Origin: Terriglobales bacterium
GTDB lineage: Bacteria; Acidobacteriota; Terriglobia; Terriglobales; Acidobacteriaceae
Direction: 5' to 3'
Assembly: GCA_025936825.1 (NCBI GenBank)
Contig: JAICSO010000025.1
Span: forward strand, 1-55,310
Length of the DNA: 55,310 nt
Of this stretch, positions 8,901 through 17,037 are shown in pieces (within the stretch, counting starts at the first letter, position 1; each line of letters starts with the position of its first letter). The notes below the pieces were generated by a model, which did not search any database, was not told the DNA's origin, and was given only the letters and a program-made list of their open reading frames with translations. Made by a program: the position numbers and the translations under genes.

Positions 8901-9374
8901 CTTGGCCGGGCACTCGGAATCCCGGCAGACGAACTGCGCGAACTCGCTTTCGCCGGTCGCGTTCATGATGTCGGGAAGATTTTTATTCCCGAGCGTGTCC
9001 TGAACCACGAAGGGCCCATCCCCGAAGAAGAATTCCATTTCCTTCGCATGCATCCACGCGTTGGAGCCGAGATCCTCTCTACTTTACCCAACAGTGATTC
9101 TGTGCAGAAGGCAATCGCCTATCATCATGAACGCCTGGATGGCAGTGGATATCCCGAAGGGTTAAAGGGCGAAGAAATCCCTTTGTGGGCTCGGATCGTC
9201 GGCGTCGCCGATGCATTTGTAAACCTGACCAGCGATCACGCACTTTCCTCAGGCAAAACCCGCGAGCAGGCGATCAGCGAACTTGAGAAACAAAGCGGCA
9301 CGCTATACGACGGCATGTTGGTCCGAGTGCTGGCGCGCGAACTGAAGTCGGAAAAGGCATTGTTTGGGGAATAG
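5979..9374 (+). CDS. Membrane GAF-GAF-GGDEF-HD-GYP cyclic-di-GMP protein
   Basis: Start ATG 5979 gives 1131 residues. An N-terminal region of about 215 residues has several membrane helices. Two GAF-like sensor domains follow near residues 400-560 and 565-720, with a further GAF-like stretch probably before them. A diguanylate cyclase domain follows (730-930) with an intact GGDEF near 808. A C-terminal HD-GYP phosphodiesterase (about 940-1130) has HDVGK near 994, HHE and DGSGYP. Both catalytic sites look intact, so it could both make and break cyclic-di-GMP. The allosteric RxxD site before GGDEF reads RQSN, so product inhibition may be weakened. An upstream ATG at 5868 is possible. A PilZ protein at 23678 is a candidate cyclic-di-GMP receptor in the same window. 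Confidence 0.92.
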   Translation: MTSSIIASLILPGVVPLLLFLLFTYLYVQSRQPYFRAWQMAWAAYTLHFGLDDWSKAAPGNRPLELVASLLLVAMSLCILVSTRVTRRMTSSERAVALHPRWYELLAGAALIGVSVWDFLSHGSSTPADAHVRLEFGIAAVLIYSSFHFYLAAQRRSSPAFYLLCLSLAFWAVLMLLGQYRPGFSDIFGVSGQLGPIPQMLLGIAMVMVLFENERNAVQENALSFSTLGVDPMRLLSAADLGPAMQDILDRLVAPLPTNRAAICISERWRAVLPSAQLGFSTEFVTALDLSGAGEYVCELAYRRGGFATFRSIADMQEPLPVFPGGRFEQFRKVMAAQNIRNVTAVSLQTREHNFGVLLFPHAERHLFGASNLRLLIGLALQIGLTLENYVVMHEAQRRTKEYQLLTQIGQAISSRLNQQEVFRTLQKELGQIFDTSNFYLAFQEGDDIVFHLEVEGGKLLPRRKRKVGNGLTEYILRTGQPLLIRSDLERARERLGVTFMPSRPAKSFCGVPILINGKASGVMVALSTEREHVFQQRDLDVLKTAAGQVSVAIENARLFGEEQRRSHQFAFLNSVSKTAISSEDAEQMLSEIVGHIQKNFRFDHIGIGILDYATKEIEIRAEAGTTAHEKGKKIPVSAGIVGRVVRTGETAVLHISTDSQVRGLLASSRSVLCIPIMYGESTLGVLNVESEQDHAFSSEDQLVMNTLADLLATALHNSFVFQKLQQQSITDGLTSIKTRRFFWESLTAEWKRASRSGRPFSVVLVDLDKFKEVNDNFGHMEGDLVLARVGRLLEQKCRQSNVVARYGGDEFVILMPETGVEQAQILAERLRLWLATDPMLSEHHITGSFGVATFPLHGFSAEDIIRVADAGMYVSKRAGGDRVSTAEEVSTDQASVIQRQLVSGYVEGFLQRERTGPEQVEELVGTLRKLSSGSEQKNLPLLRDSIEALARAAESREVNAAGHGEAVGRYCEMLGRALGIPADELRELAFAGRVHDVGKIFIPERVLNHEGPIPEEEFHFLRMHPRVGAEILSTLPNSDSVQKAIAYHHERLDGSGYPEGLKGEEIPLWARIVGVADAFVNLTSDHALSSGKTREQAISELEKQSGTLYDGMLVRVLARELKSEKALFGE

Positions 9375-9460
9375 ACGCTCGCCTGAAAGATTCACTTCCA
9401 GTTGAAAGTTCATCCGATCAGTAAACTCTCTAAGCCCCAGGCCGTAGTAGATTTTTATCC

Positions 9461-10618
9461 ATGGACTTCTCCTTCGACGCAGAGCAGCTGGCATTTCGCG
9501 ACTCGGTAGTAAAGTTCGCCAAAACCGAACTCCACGATGACGTCGTTCAACGCGATCGCAAAGGCGATTTCAACGCCGTAGCCTTCAAGAAATGCGCTGA
9601 GTTCGGTATTCAGGGCCTGCCTATTCCCGCTGCATACGGCGGATCGGACGCCGACCCTCTGACGGTTGTCATCGCCATGGAAGCACTCGGCTATGGGTGC
9701 CAGGACAATGGTCTGCTCTTCAGCATCAACGCGCAGATGTGGAGTTTCGAACTTCCCATTCTTGAGTTCGGCACCGAGGAGCAGAAGAAGAAATATCTGC
9801 CACCGCTATGTCGTGGGGAAAAAGTGGCCGTGCATGCCATGACCGAACCCGAAGCCGGCTCCGACGCGTTCAGCCTGCGTACGCAAGCGGTGAAGAAGGG
9901 TAACAGATACGTCCTGAACGGCACGAAGATGTTCATCACCAACGCGCCCATCGCAGATTGGATTCTTGTCTTTGCCACTCTCGATCGGGAGAAAGGGACG
10001 GAAGGAATCTCGGGATTCATCGTCGATCGAGGGACCCCGGGGCTGAAGACCCCACATCACCTCGACAAGATGGGCCTGCGCACGTCCCCAATGGCCGAGG
10101 TCATCTTGGAAGACTGCGAAGTGCCGGCGGAAAATCGCCTTGGCCCCGAGGGCGCGGGGGCGGCAATCTTCAATTGCTCGATGGCTTGGGAACGCGGAGC
10201 AATTTTGGCGAGCTATCTGGGCACTATGCAGCGCCAGATCGAAACCTGTGTAAAGTATGCGCGCGACCGCAAGCAGTTCGGGAAACCGATTGGCCGGTTT
10301 CAGGCGGTGGCGCATCGCGTCGCGAATATGAAGGTTCGGCTCGAAGCGGCTCGCAATCTGGTCTACCGCGTCGCATGGACAAAGCAACAAGGCAAGTCTG
10401 CGGTGATGGAAGCCGCCGTAGCGAAGTTATTTGTAAGCGAAAATTTCGTGCAGTCCTGCCTCGACGCCATTCAGATCCACGGCGGATATGGCTACATGAC
10501 GGATTTCGGAGTAGAGCGCGATCTCCGCGACTCGATTTCAGGAACGATCTATTCCGGGACTTCCGAAATTCAACGCAATATCATCGCTGCGATGCTGGGA
10601 TTGGCAAGGGTCGAATAA
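9461..10618 (+). CDS. Acyl-CoA dehydrogenase family protein
   Basis: This 385-residue FAD enzyme forms a double bond alpha,beta to a thioester and passes electrons to ETF. Family signatures are MTEPEAGSD near residue 126, the FAD-binding RKQFGKPI and the C-terminal YSGTSEIQRN. In medium-chain enzymes the last motif carries the catalytic Glu (YEGT); here it is Ser. A Glu is present in the helix-G position (MAWERGAIL), as in isovaleryl-CoA and long-chain enzymes. That residue is also the base reported for carrier-protein-bound prolyl dehydrogenases. The gene converges on an adenylation-carrier gene 39 bp away, so a carrier-bound substrate is conceivable, but ordinary fatty- or branched-acid oxidation is equally possible. 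Confidence 0.93.
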   Translation: MDFSFDAEQLAFRDSVVKFAKTELHDDVVQRDRKGDFNAVAFKKCAEFGIQGLPIPAAYGGSDADPLTVVIAMEALGYGCQDNGLLFSINAQMWSFELPILEFGTEEQKKKYLPPLCRGEKVAVHAMTEPEAGSDAFSLRTQAVKKGNRYVLNGTKMFITNAPIADWILVFATLDREKGTEGISGFIVDRGTPGLKTPHHLDKMGLRTSPMAEVILEDCEVPAENRLGPEGAGAAIFNCSMAWERGAILASYLGTMQRQIETCVKYARDRKQFGKPIGRFQAVAHRVANMKVRLEAARNLVYRVAWTKQQGKSAVMEAAVAKLFVSENFVQSCLDAIQIHGGYGYMTDFGVERDLRDSISGTIYSGTSEIQRNIIAAMLGLARVE

Positions 10619-10657
10619 TTGGGGCCGCGGGCACTTAGGGCCCCGCCAACCTAGCTA

Positions 10658-12628
10658 TTATTTGCTCGCTTCCAGCAAACTGCGAGCTTCTTCTTCCGAC
10701 AATCCTTCCACTTCGCTGAGAATCTTTGCGATGTCTTCCTGCTCGGCGCTTTCCGCGCTGTGCTGCTTGACGACCTCCGCCAGTCCCGCCACAGTTGGTG
10801 CTTCAAAGATTGCACGCAACGGTACGGGAACGTCGAAGGCCGATCGAAGCCGCGCGATAATTTGCGTCGCCAGGAGGGAATGGCCGCCGAGTTCGAAGAA
10901 GTTATCGCTTAGTCCAACTTCGCGCCGCTGCAGCACCATGCACCAGATTTCGGCAACCTTTACTTGCACCGTATCCATGCCATTGAATCCCGCAGAGATC
11001 GACGCAGCCGCCGGAATCTGCTCCGCAAGAACGCTCCTGTCGGCCTTGCCGTTTGCATTCAACGGGAATCTGTCCACGTTTACAAATTGCGAGGGCACCA
11101 TGTAGTCAGGAACATACCGCAGCATGAACTCACGCAATTCACTATCAGCAGGCTTATTCGGAGCGATAGTGAATGCAACTAGCTTTTGATCTCCATTCAA
11201 GAAATCTTTGAACACAACTACGGCCTGCTCGATTGCAGGATGTCGCGAAAGCACAGCTTCGACTTCACCCAGCTCAACTCGAAATCCGCGTACCTTCACC
11301 TGGTTATCCTCACGACCTAGGAATTCGATGATTCCGCCAGGAAGAAAGCGCGCGCGGTCGCCGCTGCGATAAAAACGCACCCCGCTTCGAGGATTCAGCG
11401 GATCAGGCATAAACTTCTCGGCCGTGAGGTCAGGACGCCCGAGATATCCGTTCGAAACTCCACGTCCGCCGATGTACAGATCGCCAGGTACGCCGATTGG
11501 CACGGGTTGCAGGTCTTGGTCGAGAACGTACACCTTCATGTTGGCGATTGGGCGGCCGAGCGGCACCACGGCGGTGACTGCCGCGAGCGCACTATCAGCT
11601 TCGGTTTCAAAGGTGAGGCAGCCGATCGTCGTTTCTGTCGGGGAATAGTGATTCAGAATCTTGCACGGACTTGACTGGCGAATTTGGCGGACAAAATCCC
11701 AGTGCAAGGATTCTCCGCCAATGACCAGGTGCTTCGGTGGGAGGACCTTGCCAGGATCGCCGGTGGCGATCAAAGCACGCAGGTGCGATGGCGCAATCTT
11801 GAGCAGATCGATCTTTTCGCGAAATGCATATTCGCCATACAATTTCCCATCGAGCAGCACATCATCGGGAATCATGTGCAGGCAGCCGCCAGAGGCGAGC
11901 GCAGCGCAAATTGGCGTATTGCCTAGATCGGCGCTCAGGGTAGACACATTTGCCATGCGCAAGCCCCCGCTCGCCTCGAAGTCGGCGAACTTCAGCTTGC
12001 GCATAATGGATTGCGTGTAGTTGACGACGTTCTCGTGGCGGGTTGCCACCGCTTTGGGCATACCTGTCGAGCCAGACGTGAAGATCACGTAAATCAGGTC
12101 TGTTGGCGTCGCGTGCCGCTCCAGGTTTGTGACAGGCTCGCGCGCAATAGCGGGTTGTTCTTTCTCAAGGCACACAACCTGGCAGCTAACTTCTGGCAGA
12201 CGCTCCACTAGATCTTCTTGCGTGATCACGAGCGGCGGCTTCACCGTTGCAAGCTGTTGTTCCAATCTGGCTTTAGGAAGATCAGGGTGGAGCGCAACGT
12301 AGGCGCCGCCGGCTTTCAGAATACCTAGCAAAGCAATGATCATCTCGTCCGAGCGCCATAGGAATAGCCCTACAGGAGTGCTCGGGGCCAGACCTTGCGC
12401 ACGCAAGTAACGAGCAAGCTGGTTGGCGCGGTTGTTTAACGCGCGGTAGGTGAAGCGATGATCTCCGAACACAAGCGCTGTGCGTTCTGGAGTGCGCTCA
12501 ACTTGTTCCTCAAAGAGTTCGTGGAAACACAGGTGCAGCGGAAAGTCCTCATCGGTGCGATTGAATTCTTCCACAATCTGCTTGCGCTCGTCGGCGCTTA
12601 GCGTTCGTATTTCTGCGACAGTTCCCAC
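10658..12628 (-). CDS. Stand-alone NRPS adenylation-carrier protein, predicted aspartate-specific
   Basis: The 656-residue protein holds one adenylation domain (about residues 30-535) and one peptidyl carrier domain (about 555-625) with the phosphopantetheine serine in GGHSL. There is no condensation, thioesterase or reductase domain. The A3 loop is FTSGSTGMPKA and the A10 lysine lies in NANGK. Aligning to GrsA, the ten specificity residues are D234, L235, T238, K277, V302, G304, H327, I335, G336 and K528, that is DLTKVGHIGK, the published aspartate signature. GTG 12628 is chosen as start because AGGAGG lies 4 bp upstream; a longer frame to 12694 would overlap the preceding gene. The C-terminus ends in a short acidic LSEEE motif like docking tails. 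It lies 40 bp downstream of a radical SAM/SPASM gene and probably shares its mRNA. Confidence 0.9.
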   Translation of the reverse strand: MGTVAEIRTLSADERKQIVEEFNRTDEDFPLHLCFHELFEEQVERTPERTALVFGDHRFTYRALNNRANQLARYLRAQGLAPSTPVGLFLWRSDEMIIALLGILKAGGAYVALHPDLPKARLEQQLATVKPPLVITQEDLVERLPEVSCQVVCLEKEQPAIAREPVTNLERHATPTDLIYVIFTSGSTGMPKAVATRHENVVNYTQSIMRKLKFADFEASGGLRMANVSTLSADLGNTPICAALASGGCLHMIPDDVLLDGKLYGEYAFREKIDLLKIAPSHLRALIATGDPGKVLPPKHLVIGGESLHWDFVRQIRQSSPCKILNHYSPTETTIGCLTFETEADSALAAVTAVVPLGRPIANMKVYVLDQDLQPVPIGVPGDLYIGGRGVSNGYLGRPDLTAEKFMPDPLNPRSGVRFYRSGDRARFLPGGIIEFLGREDNQVKVRGFRVELGEVEAVLSRHPAIEQAVVVFKDFLNGDQKLVAFTIAPNKPADSELREFMLRYVPDYMVPSQFVNVDRFPLNANGKADRSVLAEQIPAAASISAGFNGMDTVQVKVAEIWCMVLQRREVGLSDNFFELGGHSLLATQIIARLRSAFDVPVPLRAIFEAPTVAGLAEVVKQHSAESAEQEDIAKILSEVEGLSEEEARSLLEASK

Positions 12629-12668
12629 AACTCCTCCTTGATCCTTTCCAGCCTCGCGACCAAACAGC

Positions 12669-13781
12669 TTATGAGTGCCGGACTGGGTAGACACCCGTGT
12701 TCTGCGGAATATGCGCGGCCAGATACCGCGTCGCCTGGCACCAGTTCGGATCCATCTTGTGCAGACCGCCCGACCGCACCATGACTTTTCCTATGCAACC
12801 ACCGGCACAGTGCCGCACCACAGGGCATCCTTTGCAGTCTCCCTGCGACAGGTGCTCAACGTTGCGGTCCTCGATTGACTTCTTCTTTTCGGGGAAGTAC
12901 ACAATCTGCTTGCTTCCCTTGTCCCACTTGCCGTAGATCAGGTCCTGGAGAACCCCAGTCAAGTATTTTTCGCCGAAGCACGCCCAATCGCAGCAGGAGA
13001 CGTAGCCATCCGACGTGAGCTGTGGACAAACCGGCGTGGTGCAAGCCCGGCAGTAGCAGTCCACCTCTTCGTCGAAGTTGACCATGAGGTGCGTCTGATA
13101 GAACTGGCCATTCTGCTGCGCGTGATAGAACGCGGGCACAAACTCCTGCGCAAATCGCACCAGCATCGGAACCGGCGTGTGATCGTTCACGGTCGAAGAA
13201 TATGCTGGGGCCCCGCAAACGTACTTCAATCCCAGCGAGCGGAAATAGTCGAGCACCTCGATCTGTTTATCGAAGTTTTGCGATAGGAAGGTCGCACGCG
13301 CGCCCACCTGCATGGTGGGATGAGTGGCAAAGCGTTTGATGTTCGCTTCGACCAGTGGACTCGATCGCCGGGAGCCATTCACCGATGGCCGTTGTGCGTC
13401 CTGGTACTTTGGCGGCCCATCGGAGGATATCCAGAGGATGTCCACGTTCTCGCTGACCCAGTCGGCGATGGCCGAGTTGAAGTAACCGTTCGTCTGCAGT
13501 TCCACCTGCAGGCGGTCGCCGACCAGCTTCTTTCCTTCTTCAACGATCTCCGTCATGCGCTTGAAACCGATCGTCGGCTCACCCGCAGCAAAGAAACGGA
13601 TCGCCGGCTCTGGCGCCCAGGAGAAAAACTCTTTCATGCCGGCCACAGCAAATTCCAGGTCGATCGTACGATCGCAGGGCTCGACAGTTTCACCCCAGTG
13701 TGGGATGTAACAATAAGTGCAGTCGAGGTTGCAGGTACTCGACATCAGGAAGCTCATGCAATGCTTTCGAAAATGACCCAT
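12669..13781 (-). CDS. Radical SAM/SPASM domain protein
   Basis: From ATG 13781 the protein has 370 residues. The radical SAM cluster motif is CNLDCTYCY close to the N-terminus. A SPASM-type C-terminus with many cysteines (CRACTTPVC, SCCDWAC, CKGCPVVRHCAGGC) would bind two further 4Fe-4S clusters. Such enzymes modify peptides or carrier-bound amino acids by radical chemistry. ATG 13781 has a GGGGAGA ribosome site 6 bp upstream. The frame stays open a further 59 codons, and TTG 13853 is an alternative start. The next gene loads aspartate onto a carrier, so aspartyl-S-carrier or a derived peptide is a reasonable guess for the substrate. No precursor peptide gene was found nearby. Confidence 0.9.
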   Translation of the reverse strand: MGHFRKHCMSFLMSSTCNLDCTYCYIPHWGETVEPCDRTIDLEFAVAGMKEFFSWAPEPAIRFFAAGEPTIGFKRMTEIVEEGKKLVGDRLQVELQTNGYFNSAIADWVSENVDILWISSDGPPKYQDAQRPSVNGSRRSSPLVEANIKRFATHPTMQVGARATFLSQNFDKQIEVLDYFRSLGLKYVCGAPAYSSTVNDHTPVPMLVRFAQEFVPAFYHAQQNGQFYQTHLMVNFDEEVDCYCRACTTPVCPQLTSDGYVSCCDWACFGEKYLTGVLQDLIYGKWDKGSKQIVYFPEKKKSIEDRNVEHLSQGDCKGCPVVRHCAGGCIGKVMVRSGGLHKMDPNWCQATRYLAAHIPQNTGVYPVRHS

Positions 13782-14092
13782 ACACTTCTCCCCTGAGCAG
13801 TCGGCTGGTGTGAAGAGGAGGCCGGGGGTGGGCCGCGAAGCTTGAAATCGCAAAACCGCCTCTTCGAAGAATTTCAGATGAGCACGAGCGCAACCATTTT
13901 CGCTTCGGAACTCACTCTTTAGTTGTAGACGTGCGAAGCACTTGCAGACCTCGCACAGTCAAATTCAAAGATCTGTGCACTTTCCTGTGCAACGCATTGC
14001 AAGTTGCCGAGCCGCAAAAACGAATGATTTTCTTAGCGCGGCCTAACGACTCGCGAGCACAAGAAACAATAGCGGGAATGCGCGGGTTTGGA

Positions 14093-14108
14093 TGTGATTG
14101 TGGTCACG
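14093..14108. promoter_or_regulatory. CRP/FNR-family-like operator, upstream half of a tandem pair
   Basis: The sequence TGTGATTGTGGTCACG fits TGTGA-N6-TCACA with one end mismatch. Its centre is 25 bp from the next site, close to two and a half helical turns. It lies about 310-390 bp from both flanking genes, closer to the radical SAM gene. Confidence 0.45.
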
Positions 14109-14117
14109 CGAGAGGGA

Positions 14118-14133
14118 TGTGATTCAAATCACA
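14118..14133. promoter_or_regulatory. CRP-like operator, perfect consensus
   Basis: TGTGATTCAAATCACA is a perfect TGTGA-N6-TCACA palindrome with symmetry extending into the spacer (TGTGATT/AATCACA). This is the strongest operator-like sequence noticed in the window. Confidence 0.55.
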
Positions 14134-14224
14134 TTCAGCACTTCAGCGAAGGCGTCGGGTGTTGGTGCGTCTGAATCCTGTCGAGCGCTCGACAGATCGA
14201 ACCTTGCACATTTCTCACTCGTGA

Positions 14225-14320
14225 TGTCATTCCGAGCGAAGCCGCATGATTCGCTGCGAATCATGCTGTGAAGTCGAGGAACCTGCTTTTCTCGTTCGCT
14301 AGCCAACAGCAAGGTTCCTT
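14225..14320. repeat. Multi-hairpin dispersed repeat, partial copy
   Basis: It begins TGTCATTCCGAGCGAAG, continues with a perfect stem GCATGATTCG/CGAATCATGC, then GAGGAACCTGCTTTTCT, and closes with AAGGTTCC. The order matches the fuller element at 37185-37330, but the right outer arm is missing. Confidence 0.65.
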
Positions 14321-14483
14321 CACGCGCAGGAGCATCGGCTTGCGCCCGATCCTGAGCTTGCTCGGAATTGCATCATGCAGGCTTGCAATTAGCATCCAAC
14401 TCACGACCCAACGCTCAGCCAAAGTTAAGAGCTAGTAGCTAAAAGCAGATGCAAAGCGGCTGCTAGAATATCCACCAGACTTT

Positions 14484-15836
14484 ATGTTTGAGAACCTCCA
14501 GGAACGGCTTCAACGAACCTTCAAATCGCTGCGCGGGCAAGCAGTCCTCAACGAAGAGAACATGCAGGAGATCCTGCGTGAACTGCGCCTGTCCCTGCTC
14601 GAAGCGGACGTCAATTTCAAAGTAGTCAAGCAGTTCATCGACCAGGTGCAGGCTAAGGCTGTCGGCCAGCAGGTGTTGACCGCGCTCTCTCCGGGCGAGC
14701 ACGTCATCAAGATCGTTCGCGACGAACTAGTTGAAATTCTCGGCAAAGATACCGCCCGGGTGAAGTTCGCGTCGCAACCACCAACGGTCGTGCTCATGGC
14801 CGGCCTGCAGGGTTCCGGTAAGACCACCACGTCAGGCAAGTTGGCGCACTGGTTCAAGAATGGCGGTCACCGTCCGCTGCTGGTTTCGGTTGACGTCTAT
14901 CGCCCCGCTGCCCGCGAGCAGTTAAAGGTGGTGGCGCAGGCGATCAAGGCGCAAATTTACCAGGGCGAGGTCTCCGAAGCGAATACCGCGACGGTCGAAC
15001 GTCTGGCCAAGGAAGCGCGACGTGAGGCGATCAATTCCGGTTGCGACGTGCTCATCGTGGATACTGCCGGCCGTCTCCACATCGACGATCAACTGATGGA
15101 AGAAATGCAGTCGCTGAAGAAGCTACTGAATCCATCCGAGATTTTGTTTGTCGCCGACGCGATGACCGGTCAGGACGCCGTCCGCTCCGCGGATGAGTTC
15201 CATAAAAAGCTTTCGCTCACCGGCGTGGTGCTCACCAAGATGGACGGCGATGCCCGCGGCGGCGCTGCTCTCTCCATCCGTCGGGTCACGGGAGCGCCCA
15301 TCAAGTTCATCGGCGTAGGTGAAAAATACGACGCGCTCGAACCCTTCCACCCCGACCGCATCGTCTCGCGCATTCTCGGCATGGGCGACATTCTGTCTCT
15401 GATCGAGCGCGCCGAGCAGACGGTCGACAAGAAGAAGGCCAACGAAATCGCCGCTCGCGCTCTGTCCGGAGATGGATTCTCGCTCGAGGATTTTCGCGAT
15501 CAACTTCGTCAGGTTCGCAAGATGGGCTCGCTGCAGAGCCTGATGGGCATGCTGCCCAGCATCGGTCCATTCGCGGGACTGCAGAAGCATGCGGATAAAG
15601 TTGACGAGAAGCAGATCAACCGTGTCGAAGCAATCATTAACTCGATGACTGCACACGAGCGCACCCATCACGACGTGATCAACGGCAGCCGCCGCAAGCG
15701 GATTGCGCGCGGATCAGGAACGACCGTGCAGGAGGTAAATCACCTTCTCCGCCAGTACGCCCAGATGCGAAAGATGTTCAAGCAAATGGGCAAAGGCAAC
15801 ATGATGCGCAAGCTGGCGGGGATGAGGTTTTCGTAG
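14484..15836 (+). CDS. ffh: Signal recognition particle protein Ffh
   Basis: The 450-residue GTPase binds signal sequences and the SRP RNA to target nascent membrane proteins to FtsY. The N domain is followed by the G domain with GLQGSGKTTT near residue 107, DTAGR near 194 and TKMDGDARGG near 252. The methionine-rich M domain at the C-terminus (MRKMFKQMGKGNMMRK) is complete. The start is ATG 14484, with a possible TAGAAT -10 box about 15 bp upstream. Confidence 0.97.
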   Translation: MFENLQERLQRTFKSLRGQAVLNEENMQEILRELRLSLLEADVNFKVVKQFIDQVQAKAVGQQVLTALSPGEHVIKIVRDELVEILGKDTARVKFASQPPTVVLMAGLQGSGKTTTSGKLAHWFKNGGHRPLLVSVDVYRPAAREQLKVVAQAIKAQIYQGEVSEANTATVERLAKEARREAINSGCDVLIVDTAGRLHIDDQLMEEMQSLKKLLNPSEILFVADAMTGQDAVRSADEFHKKLSLTGVVLTKMDGDARGGAALSIRRVTGAPIKFIGVGEKYDALEPFHPDRIVSRILGMGDILSLIERAEQTVDKKKANEIAARALSGDGFSLEDFRDQLRQVRKMGSLQSLMGMLPSIGPFAGLQKHADKVDEKQINRVEAIINSMTAHERTHHDVINGSRRKRIARGSGTTVQEVNHLLRQYAQMRKMFKQMGKGNMMRKLAGMRFS

Positions 15837-15868
15837 GCTTTAGGCTTTAGGCTTGAGGCTTCAGGTTT
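15834..15868 (+). repeat. Five tandem heptamers at the ffh stop codon
   Basis: Three perfect TAGGCTT units, the first containing the ffh stop codon, are followed by GAGGCTT and CAGGTTT. The array occupies most of the gap before kdsA. Confidence 0.8.
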
Positions 15869-15925
15869 CGCGTATGATCAGCTTTGCCTTGAAACCCTCG
15901 AAACCTTGCGACATTGAAACCTGGA

Positions 15926-16768
15926 ATGAGTATCTCCTTCCAAGTCGAATCCATCCGCATCGGGTCGGGCAATCTGTTTCTGATTGCCGGCCCATGCGTC
16001 GTCGAGAGCGAGAAGCACGCGATCTTCATGGCGGAAGTCATTAAGGGCGTGACTCGCTCGCTTAACGTTCCTTTTATCTTCAAGGCTTCCTACGACAAGG
16101 CGAACCGCACGTCGATTCGCAGCTTCCGCGGGCCGGGTCTGGCCGAAGGTCTCCGCATTCTGAAGAAGGTGAAAGACGAAGTGCATGTGCCGATACTGAC
16201 TGATGTGCACGAGGCGAAAGATGTCGCTAAGGTTGCCGAAGTTGCGGACGTTTTGCAGATCCCAGCATTCCTCTGCCGCCAGACAGATCTGGTCGTGGCT
16301 GCAGCCATGACGGAGCGCGCGGTAAACATCAAAAAAGGCCAGTTCGTCTCGCCTTGGGACATGAAGCATGTCGTCGAGAAGGCGCGCTCGGCAGGAAATG
16401 ATCGCGTATTCGTCACCGAGCGCGGCGCCAGCTTCGGCTATAACAATCTCGTCGTGGACATGCGTTCGTTGGCGATCATGCGGAAATTTGCGCCTGTAGT
16501 GTTCGACGCAACCCATTCGGTCCAACTTCCATCTGCCTCCGGCGACGGCGATCATGCCGTCAGCGGTGGCCAACCAGAATTCATCCCGCTTCTTTCCCGC
16601 GCAGCCGTTGCCGCCGGTGTAGATGGTGTGTTTATGGAAGTCCACGACGATCCCAAAGAAGCGAAATCCGATGGAGCGAATGCGTTGGAATCGACCAAGC
16701 TGCGCGGTGTGCTGAAGGAACTGTTAGCCGTGCAGAAAGCGGTCGCCGAAGCGCATAACACTCCGTAA
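15926..16768 (+). CDS. kdsA: 3-deoxy-8-phosphooctulonate synthase, metal-dependent type
   Basis: The enzyme condenses phosphoenolpyruvate with arabinose 5-phosphate to KDO 8-phosphate for LPS inner core. ATG 15926 gives 280 residues, the usual length; the in-frame TTG at 15914 is less likely. Family motifs include [18 protein letters not shown] and DATHSVQLP. The AGPCVVES motif has Cys where the E. coli enzyme has Asn, which marks the metal-dependent class. The gene shows that this organism makes KDO-containing LPS, consistent with the dTDP-sugar genes at the right end. Confidence 0.95.
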   Translation: MSISFQVESIRIGSGNLFLIAGPCVVESEKHAIFMAEVIKGVTRSLNVPFIFKASYDKANRTSIRSFRGPGLAEGLRILKKVKDEVHVPILTDVHEAKDVAKVAEVADVLQIPAFLCRQTDLVVAAAMTERAVNIKKGQFVSPWDMKHVVEKARSAGNDRVFVTERGASFGYNNLVVDMRSLAIMRKFAPVVFDATHSVQLPSASGDGDHAVSGGQPEFIPLLSRAAVAAGVDGVFMEVHDDPKEAKSDGANALESTKLRGVLKELLAVQKAVAEAHNTP

Positions 16769-16842
16769 AAGTGGCTCCGCAGGAGCGGCCGAAAGAATGC
16801 GCATGGGTCGTACTGCCAGGACTTCCTCCTCAAGTGATGCTC

Positions 16843-16864
16843 ACCCAGGACTGCCGTCCTGGGT
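16843..16864. terminator. Strong hairpin after kdsA
   Basis: ACCCAGGAC and GTCCTGGGT form a perfect 9-bp stem around the loop TGCC, 75 bp downstream of kdsA. No T-run follows, so it may be a repeat or an mRNA-stabilising hairpin instead of an intrinsic terminator. Nothing else was recognised in the 269-bp gap. Confidence 0.35.
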
Positions 16865-17037
16865 CAAGATCGTTCGTCCTTCGGGACTGTACCGCGAATC
16901 TTCATCACACGCAGGCATTTTTCATCACAGTTCTCAATCCTGATTCTCAATCTGGAACCGCGATGCAGCGCACGTTTTTGCGTCCTTTCCCCGCTTCTGC
17001 GAAACTGGATGAGCGCAACTGCGCTTTCTGAGCACGA

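Larger units (their letters stand above)
13782..14483. other. 702-bp intergenic region with operators and a repeat
   Basis: This gap separates the divergent radical SAM gene and ffh. It holds two CRP-like palindromes (14093-14133), a multi-hairpin dispersed repeat (14225-14320) and, near the radical SAM start, an open frame of 59 codons without ATG or GTG. No tRNA or small RNA was recognised. Confidence 0.7.

Noticed and set aside
10621-10645. Bidirectional terminator between the converging dehydrogenase and adenylation genes
   Set aside because: A GGGGCC/GGCCCC pairing exists, but the loop is long and there is no T-run on either strand.
15834-15868. Functional meaning for the heptamer array at the ffh stop
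   Set aside because: It is a clear simple repeat, but nothing links it to termination or regulation.
16771-17031. 86-codon open frame between kdsA and the phosphatase gene
   Set aside because: It contains the perfect hairpin at 16843-16864, has no ribosome site and no protein-like composition.
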